The position numbers were made by a program, and so were the translations under genes. Positions 33,398 to 41,928 of a DNA stretch of 64,000 bases are shown piece by piece (within the stretch, counting starts at the first letter, position 1; every line of letters starts with the position of its first letter). Below the pieces are notes generated by a model. That model did not search any database, was not told where the DNA came from, and saw nothing but the letters and a program-made list of their open reading frames with translations. The stretch is from positions 4,836,001 to 4,900,000 of the forward strand of contig NZ_CP151275.1 of assembly GCF_038235435.1 (NCBI RefSeq), written 5' to 3'. This DNA is from Niveibacterium sp. SC-1. Lineage in GTDB: Bacteria > Pseudomonadota > Gammaproteobacteria > Burkholderiales > Rhodocyclaceae.

Positions 33398-35374
33398 ATG
33401 ACCGACTCCGCCGCCGCTTCGGCCCAAACTTTTGCCGAACTCGGCCTGGGCGAGGCGCTTCTGCGCGCGCTCGCCGACGTGGGCTACGAAACGCCTTCAC
33501 CGATCCAGGCCGCCTGCATCCCAGAGCTGCTGGACGGCCACGACCTGCTGGGCGAAGCGCAAACCGGCACCGGCAAGACCGCGGCCTTCGCGCTGCCGCT
33601 GCTCCAGCGCATCGACCCAGCCAAGCGCAAGCCGCAGATCCTCATCCTCACGCCGACGCGCGAGCTCGCGATCCAGGTGGCCGAGGCCTGCAGCCGCTAC
33701 GCCAAACATCTACCCGGCTTCCATGTGCTGCCGGTGTACGGCGGCCAGAGCATGGTCGTGCAGCTGCGCGGACTCTCGCGTGGCGCACATGTCATCGTCG
33801 GCACGCCGGGCCGCGTGATGGACCACATCGAGCGCGAGAGCCTGGTGCTCGACGATCTCAAGGCACTGGTGCTGGACGAGGCCGACGAGATGCTGCGCAT
33901 GGGCTTCATCGACGACGTCGAATGGATCCTCGAACACACGCCCAGCACGCGCCAGACCGCACTCTTCTCCGCCACCATGCCGGAGCCGATCCGCCGTGTG
34001 GCCCATCAGCACCTGCGCGAACCGCGCGAGGTGAAGATCCGCGCGGCCACCACCACGGTCGCCGCGATCACCCAGCGCTACTGGCAGGTGCGCGGTCTCG
34101 ACAAGCCCGACGCGCTCTCGCGCATCCTGGAAGCCGAGGAAGATTTCGACGCGGCGATCGTGTTCGTGCGCACCAAGACCGCGACGGTCGAACTTGCCGA
34201 AAAGATGGAGGCGCGCGGCTACGCCGTCGCCGCGCTCAACGGCGACATGACCCAAGGCCTGCGCGAACAGGTGATCGAGCGGCTCAAGAGCGGCTCGCTC
34301 GACATGGTGGTCGCCACCGATGTCGCAGCGCGCGGCATCGACGTGCCGCGTGTCAGTCACGTCATCAACTACGACATTCCCTACGACACCGAGGCCTATG
34401 TGCACCGCATCGGTCGCACCGGGCGGGCGGGTCGCCAGGGCACGGCGATCCTCTTCGTCGCGCCGCGCGAATTCCGCATGCTGCGGGCGATCGAACGCGC
34501 CACGCGCCAGCCGATCGAACCGATCTCGCTGCCCACGCGCGCCGATCTCGCCGGTCGCCGTGTCGCGCAGTTCAAGCAGCAGGTGATCGACATCCTTGAG
34601 GGCGAGAACCTGGAATTCTTCGTCGACCTCGTCGGCCAGATCGAGCAGGAACAGGACCTCTCCGCACATGAGATCGCTGCCGCCCTGGCCTGGCTCGCGC
34701 AGCGCGAACGCCCGCTGCAGCTGAACCCGAGCGAATACCCGGACGAGACTGCGCCGCGGCCGCGTGAAAACCGCGGAGAGCGCGGAGGCGATACCCGCGG
34801 CGAAGGCCGTCGCGACAACCGCTACGAAGACCGCGCAGAGCGCGGAGAACGCCGCCCTCAGGGCGACCGCCATGAAGGCCCGCGCGAGAACCGTGGCGAA
34901 AGTCGGGGAGAAAACCGCGGCGAGATCCTCGCGCGACGCCGCGACTTCGCCGACGGCAAGCTCGCGCGCTATCGCATCGAACTTGGCCGCGAGCACGGCG
35001 TGTCACCCGGGGAGATCGTCGGCGCAATCGCCAACGAAGGTGGCATCGAAGGCCGCAACATCGGCCAGATCAATCTCTTCGGCGAATACTCGACGGTGGA
35101 GTTGCCCAGCGACCTGCCTGAACCGGTGCTCAAGAAAATCGGTGGCGCGCGCATCCGCAATCTCAAGCTGCGGATCCGGCCTTTCGTGGAGTACGCCGAC
35201 GGCCATGGCGGCAATCCGCAGGGTGGCGCGCCTCGCGGCGGTGATGAGCGTCGCCCCTATCCGGCCAAACCCAGGCAGGACGGGGCGCCGCGTAGCGCAC
35301 CGGGTGCCAAGAAGCCGTTCAGCCCCCGAGACAAGGGCGACCGTCCGTTCAAGCCCAAGCGCAAGGACGGCTGA
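33398..35374 (+). CDS. deaD: DEAD-box RNA helicase DeaD/CsdA
   Basis: This 658-residue helicase has the full set of core motifs (PIQAACIPEL, AQTGTGKT, PTREL, TPGR, VLDEADEML, SATMPE, HRIGRTGRAG). A linker rich in Arg-Gly-Glu repeats (residues about 455-510) follows, then a DbpA-like RNA-binding domain (LGREHGVSPGEIVGAIANEGGI, INLFGEYSTVELP). The end is a Gly/Pro/Lys-rich tail. DeaD/CsdA aids ribosome assembly and mRNA unfolding in the cold. The RG-rich linker is longer than in E. coli. It is the window's second helicase, with cspA and the second infA nearby. Confidence 0.95.
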   Translation: MTDSAAASAQTFAELGLGEALLRALADVGYETPSPIQAACIPELLDGHDLLGEAQTGTGKTAAFALPLLQRIDPAKRKPQILILTPTRELAIQVAEACSRYAKHLPGFHVLPVYGGQSMVVQLRGLSRGAHVIVGTPGRVMDHIERESLVLDDLKALVLDEADEMLRMGFIDDVEWILEHTPSTRQTALFSATMPEPIRRVAHQHLREPREVKIRAATTTVAAITQRYWQVRGLDKPDALSRILEAEEDFDAAIVFVRTKTATVELAEKMEARGYAVAALNGDMTQGLREQVIERLKSGSLDMVVATDVAARGIDVPRVSHVINYDIPYDTEAYVHRIGRTGRAGRQGTAILFVAPREFRMLRAIERATRQPIEPISLPTRADLAGRRVAQFKQQVIDILEGENLEFFVDLVGQIEQEQDLSAHEIAAALAWLAQRERPLQLNPSEYPDETAPRPRENRGERGGDTRGEGRRDNRYEDRAERGERRPQGDRHEGPRENRGESRGENRGEILARRRDFADGKLARYRIELGREHGVSPGEIVGAIANEGGIEGRNIGQINLFGEYSTVELPSDLPEPVLKKIGGARIRNLKLRIRPFVEYADGHGGNPQGGAPRGGDERRPYPAKPRQDGAPRSAPGAKKPFSPRDKGDRPFKPKRKDG

Positions 35375-35404
35375 CCGATTGCTCCGTGGTCGGCGCGGGC
35401 CGGA

Positions 35405-36331
35405 TCAGACCTGCCCGCTCGCCACACGCACCGGGGCGTTGCCCGAACCGAGCGCCTCGAAACGCGCGAGCAGTTCGGCAGTGCTCTTGGGCATGGGCAC
35501 GCGCGCCCGGGTGATGTCACAGATCAGGCGTCGCGCGCGGCGGATCATGCGCAGGCCGATCTCCGCGCGGCGACGCTGCAGCTCGCCCTTGAGCAGCGCC
35601 TCGGGCGGCCGGAAGGTTTCCAGGAGGTCCGCCGCGACCGCAAAGCGGGCCCAGATGTCGAAGATGTGCGGATCGGTGCGCAGGGTTTCACTCTTGCAGC
35701 GCGCAGCCTCGGCAAACCGCGCGATCAAGGGCGCGACGCCATTGAAGAGGTGGTCGTGCGAGAGCAGTTCGGTCAGCGCCTCGGAGATGCGGTCGATGTC
35801 GCGCAAGGTCTGCGCGATCTTGATGTAGCGGCTCTCATAGAAGGCCTCGATGGGGATCGAGAAGACCTTGAAGGGCTCGCCCCAGAGTTCGTCCAGCCCT
35901 TCGTCGCCGCTGCGGTGGCGCACCAGCTTGCCCAGCTCCAGCGCTTCCTGCAGACAAAAGCCGCATTCGCGCATCAGGGCGTTGTCGTGGGCGATCTCGA
36001 CGCCCGCCGCCTGCAGCTCGACCAGCTTGGTGAAGATGTCGGTGGCGCGGTTGAACAAGGCCCCGGCATACATCGCGCCCTTGACCCGCTTCATGGCCGG
36101 ATCGGTCTCGGCTTCGTAGGCGGCGCGCGCTTCGTTGAGCCGCGCCCCCGGAATGTTGATGCCGTGCTCCATATGGTTGAAGAGCCGGCGGGTGGTGGCC
36201 TCGATCAAGCGCTTCTTGGCCGTCAGCGTGTCATCCGGCGCCTCGTAGGTCTTGACCCAGTAGCCGTAGTAGTAAACGCGCTCCTGGCCGTCGATGACGC
36301 GCTTTTCACCTAGAGGTATCGAACCGTCCAT
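35405..36331 (-). CDS. Conserved protein of unknown function, 308 residues
   Basis: This soluble, mainly helical protein begins MDGSIPLGEKRVIDGQERV and YYYGYWVKTYEAP, a distinctive aromatic block. Conserved-looking segments are FNHMEHGINIPGARLNEARAAY, RVKGAMYAGALFNRATDIFTKLVELQ and SHDHLFNGVAPLIARFAEAARCKSE. I do not recognise a domain. A similar protein is, as far as I recall, restricted to Rhodocyclales-type betaproteobacteria, but I cannot check this here. It is convergent with deaD (30-base gap). Confidence 0.8.
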   Translation of the reverse strand: MDGSIPLGEKRVIDGQERVYYYGYWVKTYEAPDDTLTAKKRLIEATTRRLFNHMEHGINIPGARLNEARAAYEAETDPAMKRVKGAMYAGALFNRATDIFTKLVELQAAGVEIAHDNALMRECGFCLQEALELGKLVRHRSGDEGLDELWGEPFKVFSIPIEAFYESRYIKIAQTLRDIDRISEALTELLSHDHLFNGVAPLIARFAEAARCKSETLRTDPHIFDIWARFAVAADLLETFRPPEALLKGELQRRRAEIGLRMIRRARRLICDITRARVPMPKSTAELLARFEALGSGNAPVRVASGQV

Positions 36332-36486
36332 AGTGTTTCTGTTCCGCTGCTGTGCTCCTGCGTAGAAGCTTAGACAAAGAAATTCGGTTTGTGCAGCGCA
36401 ATGTAAAACATCTGTTGCGCCGTCGTGCCAAAGCTCCTCCGCGCGGGAAACGCTTTGTCAAAAATCATTGACGCACCGCAACAAAA

Positions 36487-36516
36487 ACAAAGACCTGCAC
36501 GCATGCAGGTCTTTGT
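36487..36516 (-). terminator. Rho-independent terminator of the PEP-CTERM gene
   Basis: A 13-bp perfect stem ACAAAGACCTGCA / TGCAGGTCTTTGT with loop CGCA is followed on the minus strand by TTTTTGTTG. It lies 23 bases after the PEP-CTERM gene stop. Confidence 0.95.
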
Positions 36517-36539
36517 AGCGGCACGCAAGCGCTCGCGGG

Positions 36540-37385
36540 TCAGCCGCGGCGGCGACGACTGCCCACCAGCGCAAACAGGCCCATGCCCAGGAGCGCCAGT
36601 GAGGCCGGTTCCGGCACTTGGCCCCCCTGGTCCACATGGTCGATCGGGGCATAGCGGGTGTTGAACTGCCAAGCCAGGATGTCATGGTCGGCAAAACCGC
36701 CTCCCGTGCCTGAGGTGAAACCTGCGAAGGCATCCGAGGTACCCAGCACACCGGTGAGATCGACCACGTAACTCAACAGTGCACTGACCGGACGTGGCAC
36801 CGCCTCACCCAGTGCGAGACGCACTTCCATCGTGTCGGTGGCGCCGTTGTAGTCGACCCAGGCGCTCCAGATGCCGCCGTTGTTCATGTCGGCCTCGGTG
36901 ACTTCGCTCAGCGCGACCGAAGCGACGCTGCCGTTGAGGTCGATGCCGACATGGTTGCTGCTGTTGTTGTCGTCCCCGCCGTTGTTCCAGGTGTCAAATT
37001 CCACGGCAACACTGTTCGGGATGCCGGAGTAACCGATGCCGCCTCCCGACCCGCCGACATTGTTGGCATTGGTCTGGAGCACGAAGGTGAAGCCGTCTGC
37101 GCCACAGCCCTGGCCGTCGCAGAAATCGTTGGCATTGCTCAGGCGGAAGCGGAAGGCGGTGCTGAAGGACGCATCGACGTCCAGCCCGAGGGCGCTGGAG
37201 GTGAAGGCCGAACCACTCTGGAAAAAGTCCGCCGGCGTCAGGCGCAGCACGTTGCCCACCTGGGCTGCATTGCCGTTGAGTTGCAGGCCCGCGGTGCTGG
37301 AGAAATCACTATAAGTGATGGTCGCGGCATGGCCGGCACTGGCAAAGCCTGCCAGGCAGGCGAGGGCGGCGAGTTTCTTCTTCAT
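36540..37385 (-). CDS. PEP-CTERM exported protein with lectin-like domain
   Basis: This 281-residue protein has a signal peptide (KKKLAALACLAGFASAGHA). A concanavalin-A/L-type-lectin-like beta sandwich follows, with SVAVEFDTWNNGGDDNNSSNHVG and FAFTSG-like turns. The C-terminal PEP-CTERM tag consists of VPEPASLALLGMGLFALVG plus RRRR. PEP-CTERM tags direct export through the EpsH/XrtA exosortase and surface anchoring, and are usually linked to exopolysaccharide production. The exosortase itself is not in this window. The lectin-like domain suggests sugar binding. Confidence 0.92.
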   Translation of the reverse strand: MKKKLAALACLAGFASAGHAATITYSDFSSTAGLQLNGNAAQVGNVLRLTPADFFQSGSAFTSSALGLDVDASFSTAFRFRLSNANDFCDGQGCGADGFTFVLQTNANNVGGSGGGIGYSGIPNSVAVEFDTWNNGGDDNNSSNHVGIDLNGSVASVALSEVTEADMNNGGIWSAWVDYNGATDTMEVRLALGEAVPRPVSALLSYVVDLTGVLGTSDAFAGFTSGTGGGFADHDILAWQFNTRYAPIDHVDQGGQVPEPASLALLGMGLFALVGSRRRRG

Positions 37386-37507
37386 GTTTTTTCCTTGGTC
37401 TGGTGTGGTGAACCGACCAAGCAAGACACTGGCCCGTTGCGCAAAGCCTTTACCTGCCTCACGACGGGGCTTGTAGCGAATAGTAATGTAAGAAGATCCG
37501 ACGCGTT

Positions 37508-38341
37508 TTACTGCTCCGGCACGTTCCCGGCGCCCACCGCGACGCCCGCAAAATCAACCCAGGTATCGGCGGGCGGAGCCCAATCGGCGGTATTGCCACC
37601 AAAGAAGGTCTCGAACAGCAAGAGGTCCGCCTTGAGCGTCGCCACGTCGCGAAAGTGCAGGCCCTCGGCGTGCAGCACCTCTGCGCCGTCGATCAGGATG
37701 CGCACCTCGCCGTCGGCCTGGCCGAGGGTGTTCAGGCGCAGCCGTTCCTCGACGCTGATCCAGCGCCCCGGCTCGAAATGCCAGCGTCCGCGGCCGATCG
37801 AGCTGCCCCAGGTCTCGCTCTCGGGCAGATAGGCATAGAGCTCGCCGGCGCCGCCCTGGCGCCACATCAGACGTGCGGAGAAGCCGTCGCGGCCGTTGGG
37901 GATATGGCCGCCGGTATTGCCCGCGCCGCCGCCCAGGCCCGGCAGCTTGCCGCCCCGGACGAAATCGAAACCGGGGGCGAAGCGCAGCCGGTAACGCAGG
38001 ACCTGGCAGTCCGCACCGGGTCCGGGCAGGCGCCAGCGAAAGCCGATGCCGCCCGCAGGCGTGTCGTGACGCGCCACCCCGCCCGGGTCGATGGAACCGC
38101 GCGGGTAGCGCACCCGGAGGAAGCGCAGGCCGCCCTCTTCGCGGACCTCCCCATTCTGGAAGTGGTAGTGCCCTTCCAGCGGCACCTCGCCGCGCAGGAC
38201 GGCGGCCAGATCGAGTTCGGTCATCGGGTGTGTTTCGTTCATGCAGTCGGCGTGCGCGGCGGGCAAGACGAGAAGCCCGACGAGGCAGACGCCCCAAGCG
38301 GCCCCGCGCGCCCAGCTGTCGCGCCGGACGGACTCGGGCAT
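37508..38341 (-). CDS. Polysaccharide lyase family 14-like protein
   Basis: This 277-residue protein has a signal peptide ending AAHA. The core matches PL14-like alginate or glucuronan lyases: KLPGLGGGAGNTGG, DGFSARLMWRQGGAGELYAYLP, GRWHFEPGRWISVEERLRLNT and LLFETFFGGNTADWAPP. No close experimental relative can be named, so the substrate, probably a uronic-acid polymer, is inference. It lies 122 bases upstream of the PEP-CTERM gene on the same strand and may be cotranscribed with it. Confidence 0.82.
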   Translation of the reverse strand: MPESVRRDSWARGAAWGVCLVGLLVLPAAHADCMNETHPMTELDLAAVLRGEVPLEGHYHFQNGEVREEGGLRFLRVRYPRGSIDPGGVARHDTPAGGIGFRWRLPGPGADCQVLRYRLRFAPGFDFVRGGKLPGLGGGAGNTGGHIPNGRDGFSARLMWRQGGAGELYAYLPESETWGSSIGRGRWHFEPGRWISVEERLRLNTLGQADGEVRILIDGAEVLHAEGLHFRDVATLKADLLLFETFFGGNTADWAPPADTWVDFAGVAVGAGNVPEQ

Positions 38342-38443
38342 CGCGCCCTCCTGCGCAAAAACTGCAGCCTACACCGACGCAGCAGGCGCGCTGCGGAAGG
38401 CGCAAGATAGCCGGCCGAGCGCCCGCGTACCGAGGATTCGCCC

Positions 38444-38719
38444 ATGTGCCGCAGCATCAAGACGCTTTTCAATTTCGAGCCCCCGGCCACCGAGGCGGAG
38501 ATCCGCGCCGCCGCCGTGCAGTTCGTGCGCAAGCTCAGTGGTTTCCATCATCCCTCCAGGGCCAACGAAGCCGCCTTCAGCCAGGCAGTGGACGAAGTCA
38601 GCGCGGCCGCCGCCACGCTTATCGCCGCACTGGTCACGCAGGCGCCGCCGCGCGACCGCGAGGCCGAAGCCGAGAAGGCACGGGCCCGCGCCGCACCGCG
38701 CTATCTGCGCGCAGGCTGA
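38444..38719 (+). CDS. DUF2277 family protein
   Basis: This 91-residue protein has the DUF2277 start MCRSIKTLFNFEPPATEAEI with an early Cys and Arg, and a long charged C-terminal helix. Function unknown. Its last 19 bases overlap the 3' end of the convergent DUF1801 gene. Confidence 0.9.
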   Translation: MCRSIKTLFNFEPPATEAEIRAAAVQFVRKLSGFHHPSRANEAAFSQAVDEVSAAAATLIAALVTQAPPRDREAEAEKARARAAPRYLRAG

Positions 38720-39135
38720 GCCCGCCGGCTAGCGCGGTCGCGGTGATAGGTGAGCGCCTGGGCGATGCACCAGGCGAGGGCGGCATGCGGCAGCGCTTCA
38801 TCCACGGCCAGCAGGACCGCGCGCTCGCCCTCGTAGCGGAGGGTTTCACCGAAACGCGCCCGGAAGCGCGCCAGCAATGAGGTCTGGCAGTGCAAGAACA
38901 AGGCCACCATGCGCGGCTCGCGCGGCCGCCATCCGATGCGCAGCAGGCTGCCGGCGCCGCTGGGCGTGAGGAAGCTGACCTCGCCCCAGCGCACGCTCTC
39001 CTGCAGCGCGCCCACCTCGGGCAGGCCCGCCGCGGTTTCGAAGATCAGCGCGCGCAACTCCAGCAACAGGCGCTGTGCCGCTGCGGGATAGTTGGTGAGG
39101 ATCGCGGCGGTGCTCTCGGGCAGAGGCGGGATCAC
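38701..39135 (-). CDS. DUF1801 domain protein
   Basis: This protein of about 144 residues has the DUF1801 layout: ALQESVRWGEVSFLTPSGAGSLLRIGW, RMVALFLHCQTSLL and GERAVLLAVDEALPHAALAWCIAQAL. Structures in this family are small and YdhG-like; function unknown. The start is GTG at 39135, with GGAG 9 bases upstream; a GTG at 39204 would add an unconvincing leader. Its 3' end overlaps the convergent DUF2277 gene by 19 bases. Confidence 0.85.
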   Translation of the reverse strand: MIPPLPESTAAILTNYPAAAQRLLLELRALIFETAAGLPEVGALQESVRWGEVSFLTPSGAGSLLRIGWRPREPRMVALFLHCQTSLLARFRARFGETLRYEGERAVLLAVDEALPHAALAWCIAQALTYHRDRASRRAQPARR

Positions 39136-39287
39136 GGCGTCGGAATCTCCGGTCGGTCTTCCAGTATGGACGGTCGCGGGCGCTGGGCCAGCCCCGCTGA
39201 ACACGCGTCGGCGCGGCTTTGCGGGCCGTCACCGGATCGTCACACGGGCTCGCGATGATGGGCCTCCCCCATCCTCGAGATGCAATC

Positions 39288-40901
39288 ATGGCAAGCAGCA
39301 GCGAAGCGACCATCGGCGCCGGCGAGCTTTCCTCGCGCCCGCCCATCGATCGCAAGCCGGGCCCCGTCGCCGGAGTCCTGTTCGTCCTCCTCCTGGCGGC
39401 CGGGCTCATCTACAGCGCCTACAGCCTGTTCCACGACATCGCCCAGGCGGGCGCCCAGCCTGCTACCTGGCTGCCCTACGGGCTCCTGGGGCTGGCGCTG
39501 CTGATCGCGCTGGGCTTCGAGTTCGTCAATGGTTTCCATGACACGGCCAACGCGGTCGCCACGGTGATCTACACGCACTCGCTGCCGCCCCACTTCGCGG
39601 TGGTGTGGTCGGGCGTCTTCAACTTCATCGGCGTGCTGGTCTCCAGCGGCGCGGTGGCCTTCGGGATCATTGCCCTGCTGCCGGTGGAACTGATCCTCCA
39701 GGTGGGCTCCAGCGCGGGCTTCGCGATGGTCTTCGCGCTGCTGATCGCCGCGATCATCTGGAACCTCGGCACCTGGTGGCTGGGCCTGCCCGCGTCCTCC
39801 TCGCACACGCTGATCGGTTCGATCATCGGCGTGGGCGTGGCCAACGCGCTGATGCACGGCCGCAACGGCACCAGCGGGGTGGATTGGGGCCAGGCGACCA
39901 AGGTCGGCTACTCGCTCCTGCTCTCGCCCCTGGTCGGCTTCATCTGCGCGGCCTTGCTGCTGCTCGCGCTGCGCGCCCTGGTGAAGAACCGCGAACTCTA
40001 TGACGAGCCGCGCGGCAACAAGCCGCCGCCGCTGTGGATCCGCGGCCTGCTGATCGCGACCTGCACCGGCGTGTCCTTTGCCCATGGCTCCAACGACGGC
40101 CAGAAGGGCATGGGCCTGATCATGCTGATCCTGGTCGGTACGGTGCCGCTGTCCTACGCGCTCAACCGCGCGATGCCCGCCGACCAGACGGTGCAGTTCG
40201 CCGCCGTGGCGAGCGCGACCAGCCAGTCGCTGCACGCCTCCTTCTCAGCGCCGGGATCGGCCGACCCGCGCGCGGTGCTCTCGGACTACGTGCGCACCAA
40301 GACCACAACACCGGAGCTGATCCCGGCGCTCGCCACGATGGCGCAACGCATCGGCGACCAGGTGCGCGCGCATGGAACGCTCGCGCAGATGCCGGCCGCC
40401 TCGGTGTCCAACGTCCGCAACGACATGTACCTCGCCTCGGAGGCGATCCGCTTCATCGAGAAGGATCCGGGCATGCGCTTCGACGCCACGACGCACGCCA
40501 ACCTGCAGGCCTTCAAGAAACAGATCGACGCGGCGACCAAGTTCATCCCGCTGTGGGTCAAGGTGGCAGTCGCGATCGCGCTGGGCCTGGGCACCATGGT
40601 GGGCTGGAAGCGCATCGTGGTGACCGTCGGCGAGAAGATCGGCAAGACCCACCTCACCTACGCGCAGGGCGCCTCCGCCGAGCTGGTGGCGATGACGACC
40701 ATCGGTGCGGCCGACATGTTCGGCCTGCCGGTCTCGACCACCCATGTGCTCTCCTCCGGCGTGGCCGGCACCATGGCCGCGAGCCGCGCCGGCCTGCAGA
40801 TGGCGACCATCCGCAACCTGCTGATGGCCTGGGTGCTGACCCTGCCGGCAGCCATTCTCCTTTCAGGCAGCCTGTACTGGCTGTTCAGCCATCTCTTCTG
40901 A
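39288..40901 (+). CDS. pit: Low-affinity inorganic phosphate transporter, PiT family
   Basis: This 537-residue membrane protein has the duplicated PiT signature: GFEFVNGFHDTANAVAT in the N-terminal half and the related GVSFAHGSNDGQKGMG in the C-terminal half. There are about ten to twelve helices and a soluble insert (about 330-430). PiT carries metal-phosphate complexes with protons. The PPK2 gene starts 8 bases after its stop, so the two are an operon that couples phosphate uptake with polyphosphate use. Confidence 0.95.
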   Translation: MASSSEATIGAGELSSRPPIDRKPGPVAGVLFVLLLAAGLIYSAYSLFHDIAQAGAQPATWLPYGLLGLALLIALGFEFVNGFHDTANAVATVIYTHSLPPHFAVVWSGVFNFIGVLVSSGAVAFGIIALLPVELILQVGSSAGFAMVFALLIAAIIWNLGTWWLGLPASSSHTLIGSIIGVGVANALMHGRNGTSGVDWGQATKVGYSLLLSPLVGFICAALLLLALRALVKNRELYDEPRGNKPPPLWIRGLLIATCTGVSFAHGSNDGQKGMGLIMLILVGTVPLSYALNRAMPADQTVQFAAVASATSQSLHASFSAPGSADPRAVLSDYVRTKTTTPELIPALATMAQRIGDQVRAHGTLAQMPAASVSNVRNDMYLASEAIRFIEKDPGMRFDATTHANLQAFKKQIDAATKFIPLWVKVAVAIALGLGTMVGWKRIVVTVGEKIGKTHLTYAQGASAELVAMTTIGAADMFGLPVSTTHVLSSGVAGTMAASRAGLQMATIRNLLMAWVLTLPAAILLSGSLYWLFSHLF

Positions 40902-40909
40902 GACCGACG

Positions 40910-41830
40910 ATGAACGCACCCGAACATGAGGACCTCGTCCTGCGCATCCAGCGTGAACTGATGGACGGCATGGAAGAGGAGCTGGAACTCGAGATCGAAG
41001 ACCGTGATGTCGCGCTTCTGCTCGACCAGGGCGAGGGCGAAGCGCCGGCGCTGGAGCGGCAGTCCCGCCAGCACTATTTCCGCGAGCTCTTCCGCCTGCA
41101 GGGCGAGCTGGTGAAACTGCAGGACTGGGTCGCACATGAGCGGCGCAGGGTGGTGATCCTCTTCGAAGGCCGCGATGCGGCGGGCAAGGGCGGCGTCATC
41201 AAGCGCATCACGCAGCGGCTCAATCCGCGCGTCTGCCGCGTGGTCGCCCTGCCCGCGCCCAACGACCGCGAACGCACGCAGTGGTACTTCCAGCGCTACA
41301 CCGCGCACCTGCCTGCGGCGGGCGAAATGGTGCTGTTCGACCGCAGCTGGTACAACCGCGCCGGCGTCGAGCGGGTGATGGGCTTCTGCTCGGACGAGGA
41401 GTACGAGGAGTTCTTCCGCTCCGCGCCGGAGTTCGAACGCATGCTGGTGCGATCGGGCATCGTGCTGATCAAGTACTGGTTCTCGATCACCGACGACGAA
41501 CAGCACCTGCGCTTCCTCTCGCGCATCCACGATCCGCTCAAGCAGTGGAAGCTCTCGCCGATGGACCTCGAGTCACGCCGTCGCTGGGAAGGCTACACCC
41601 GCGCGAAGGAGATCATGCTCGAGCGCACCCACATCCCCGAGGCGCCCTGGTGGGTGGTGCACGCGGTGGACAAGAAGCGCGCGCGGCTCAACTGCATCAG
41701 CCACCTGCTCTCGCAGTTCGACTACCAGGAGATCGAGCGCGCGCCGATCGCGCTACCCGCGCGCGTGCGCAATCCGGACTACCTGCGCCAGCCGGTACCT
41801 GCATCGATGTTCGTGCCCGAAGTGTTCTGA
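40910..41830 (+). CDS. ppk2: Polyphosphate kinase 2
   Basis: This 306-residue kinase has Walker A GRDAAGKGG (residues 87-95), the PPK2 signature ending in FDRSWYNRAGVE (about 142-153) and a downstream KYWFSITDDEQ block. PPK2 moves phosphate between polyphosphate and nucleotides, usually making GTP or ATP. Its length and single domain suggest class I, which phosphorylates nucleoside diphosphates. It is co-transcribed with pit, 8 bases apart. Confidence 0.95.
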   Translation: MNAPEHEDLVLRIQRELMDGMEEELELEIEDRDVALLLDQGEGEAPALERQSRQHYFRELFRLQGELVKLQDWVAHERRRVVILFEGRDAAGKGGVIKRITQRLNPRVCRVVALPAPNDRERTQWYFQRYTAHLPAAGEMVLFDRSWYNRAGVERVMGFCSDEEYEEFFRSAPEFERMLVRSGIVLIKYWFSITDDEQHLRFLSRIHDPLKQWKLSPMDLESRRRWEGYTRAKEIMLERTHIPEAPWWVVHAVDKKRARLNCISHLLSQFDYQEIERAPIALPARVRNPDYLRQPVPASMFVPEVF

Positions 41831-41928
41831 GCCGAGGAAGCGCCGAACAACCCGTCGCGTCCTCGCGCGAGCGCCACACCCGGCGCCACTACCGAGCCAT
41901 CGCCCCTGCCCGACCTGGTCCGCCGCAC

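Noticed and set aside
34764..35828. A plus-strand frame of 354 codons
   Set aside because: It is a +1 shadow of the deaD RG-rich linker that runs on antisense to the 308-residue gene. Its Arg/Ser bias gives no domain.
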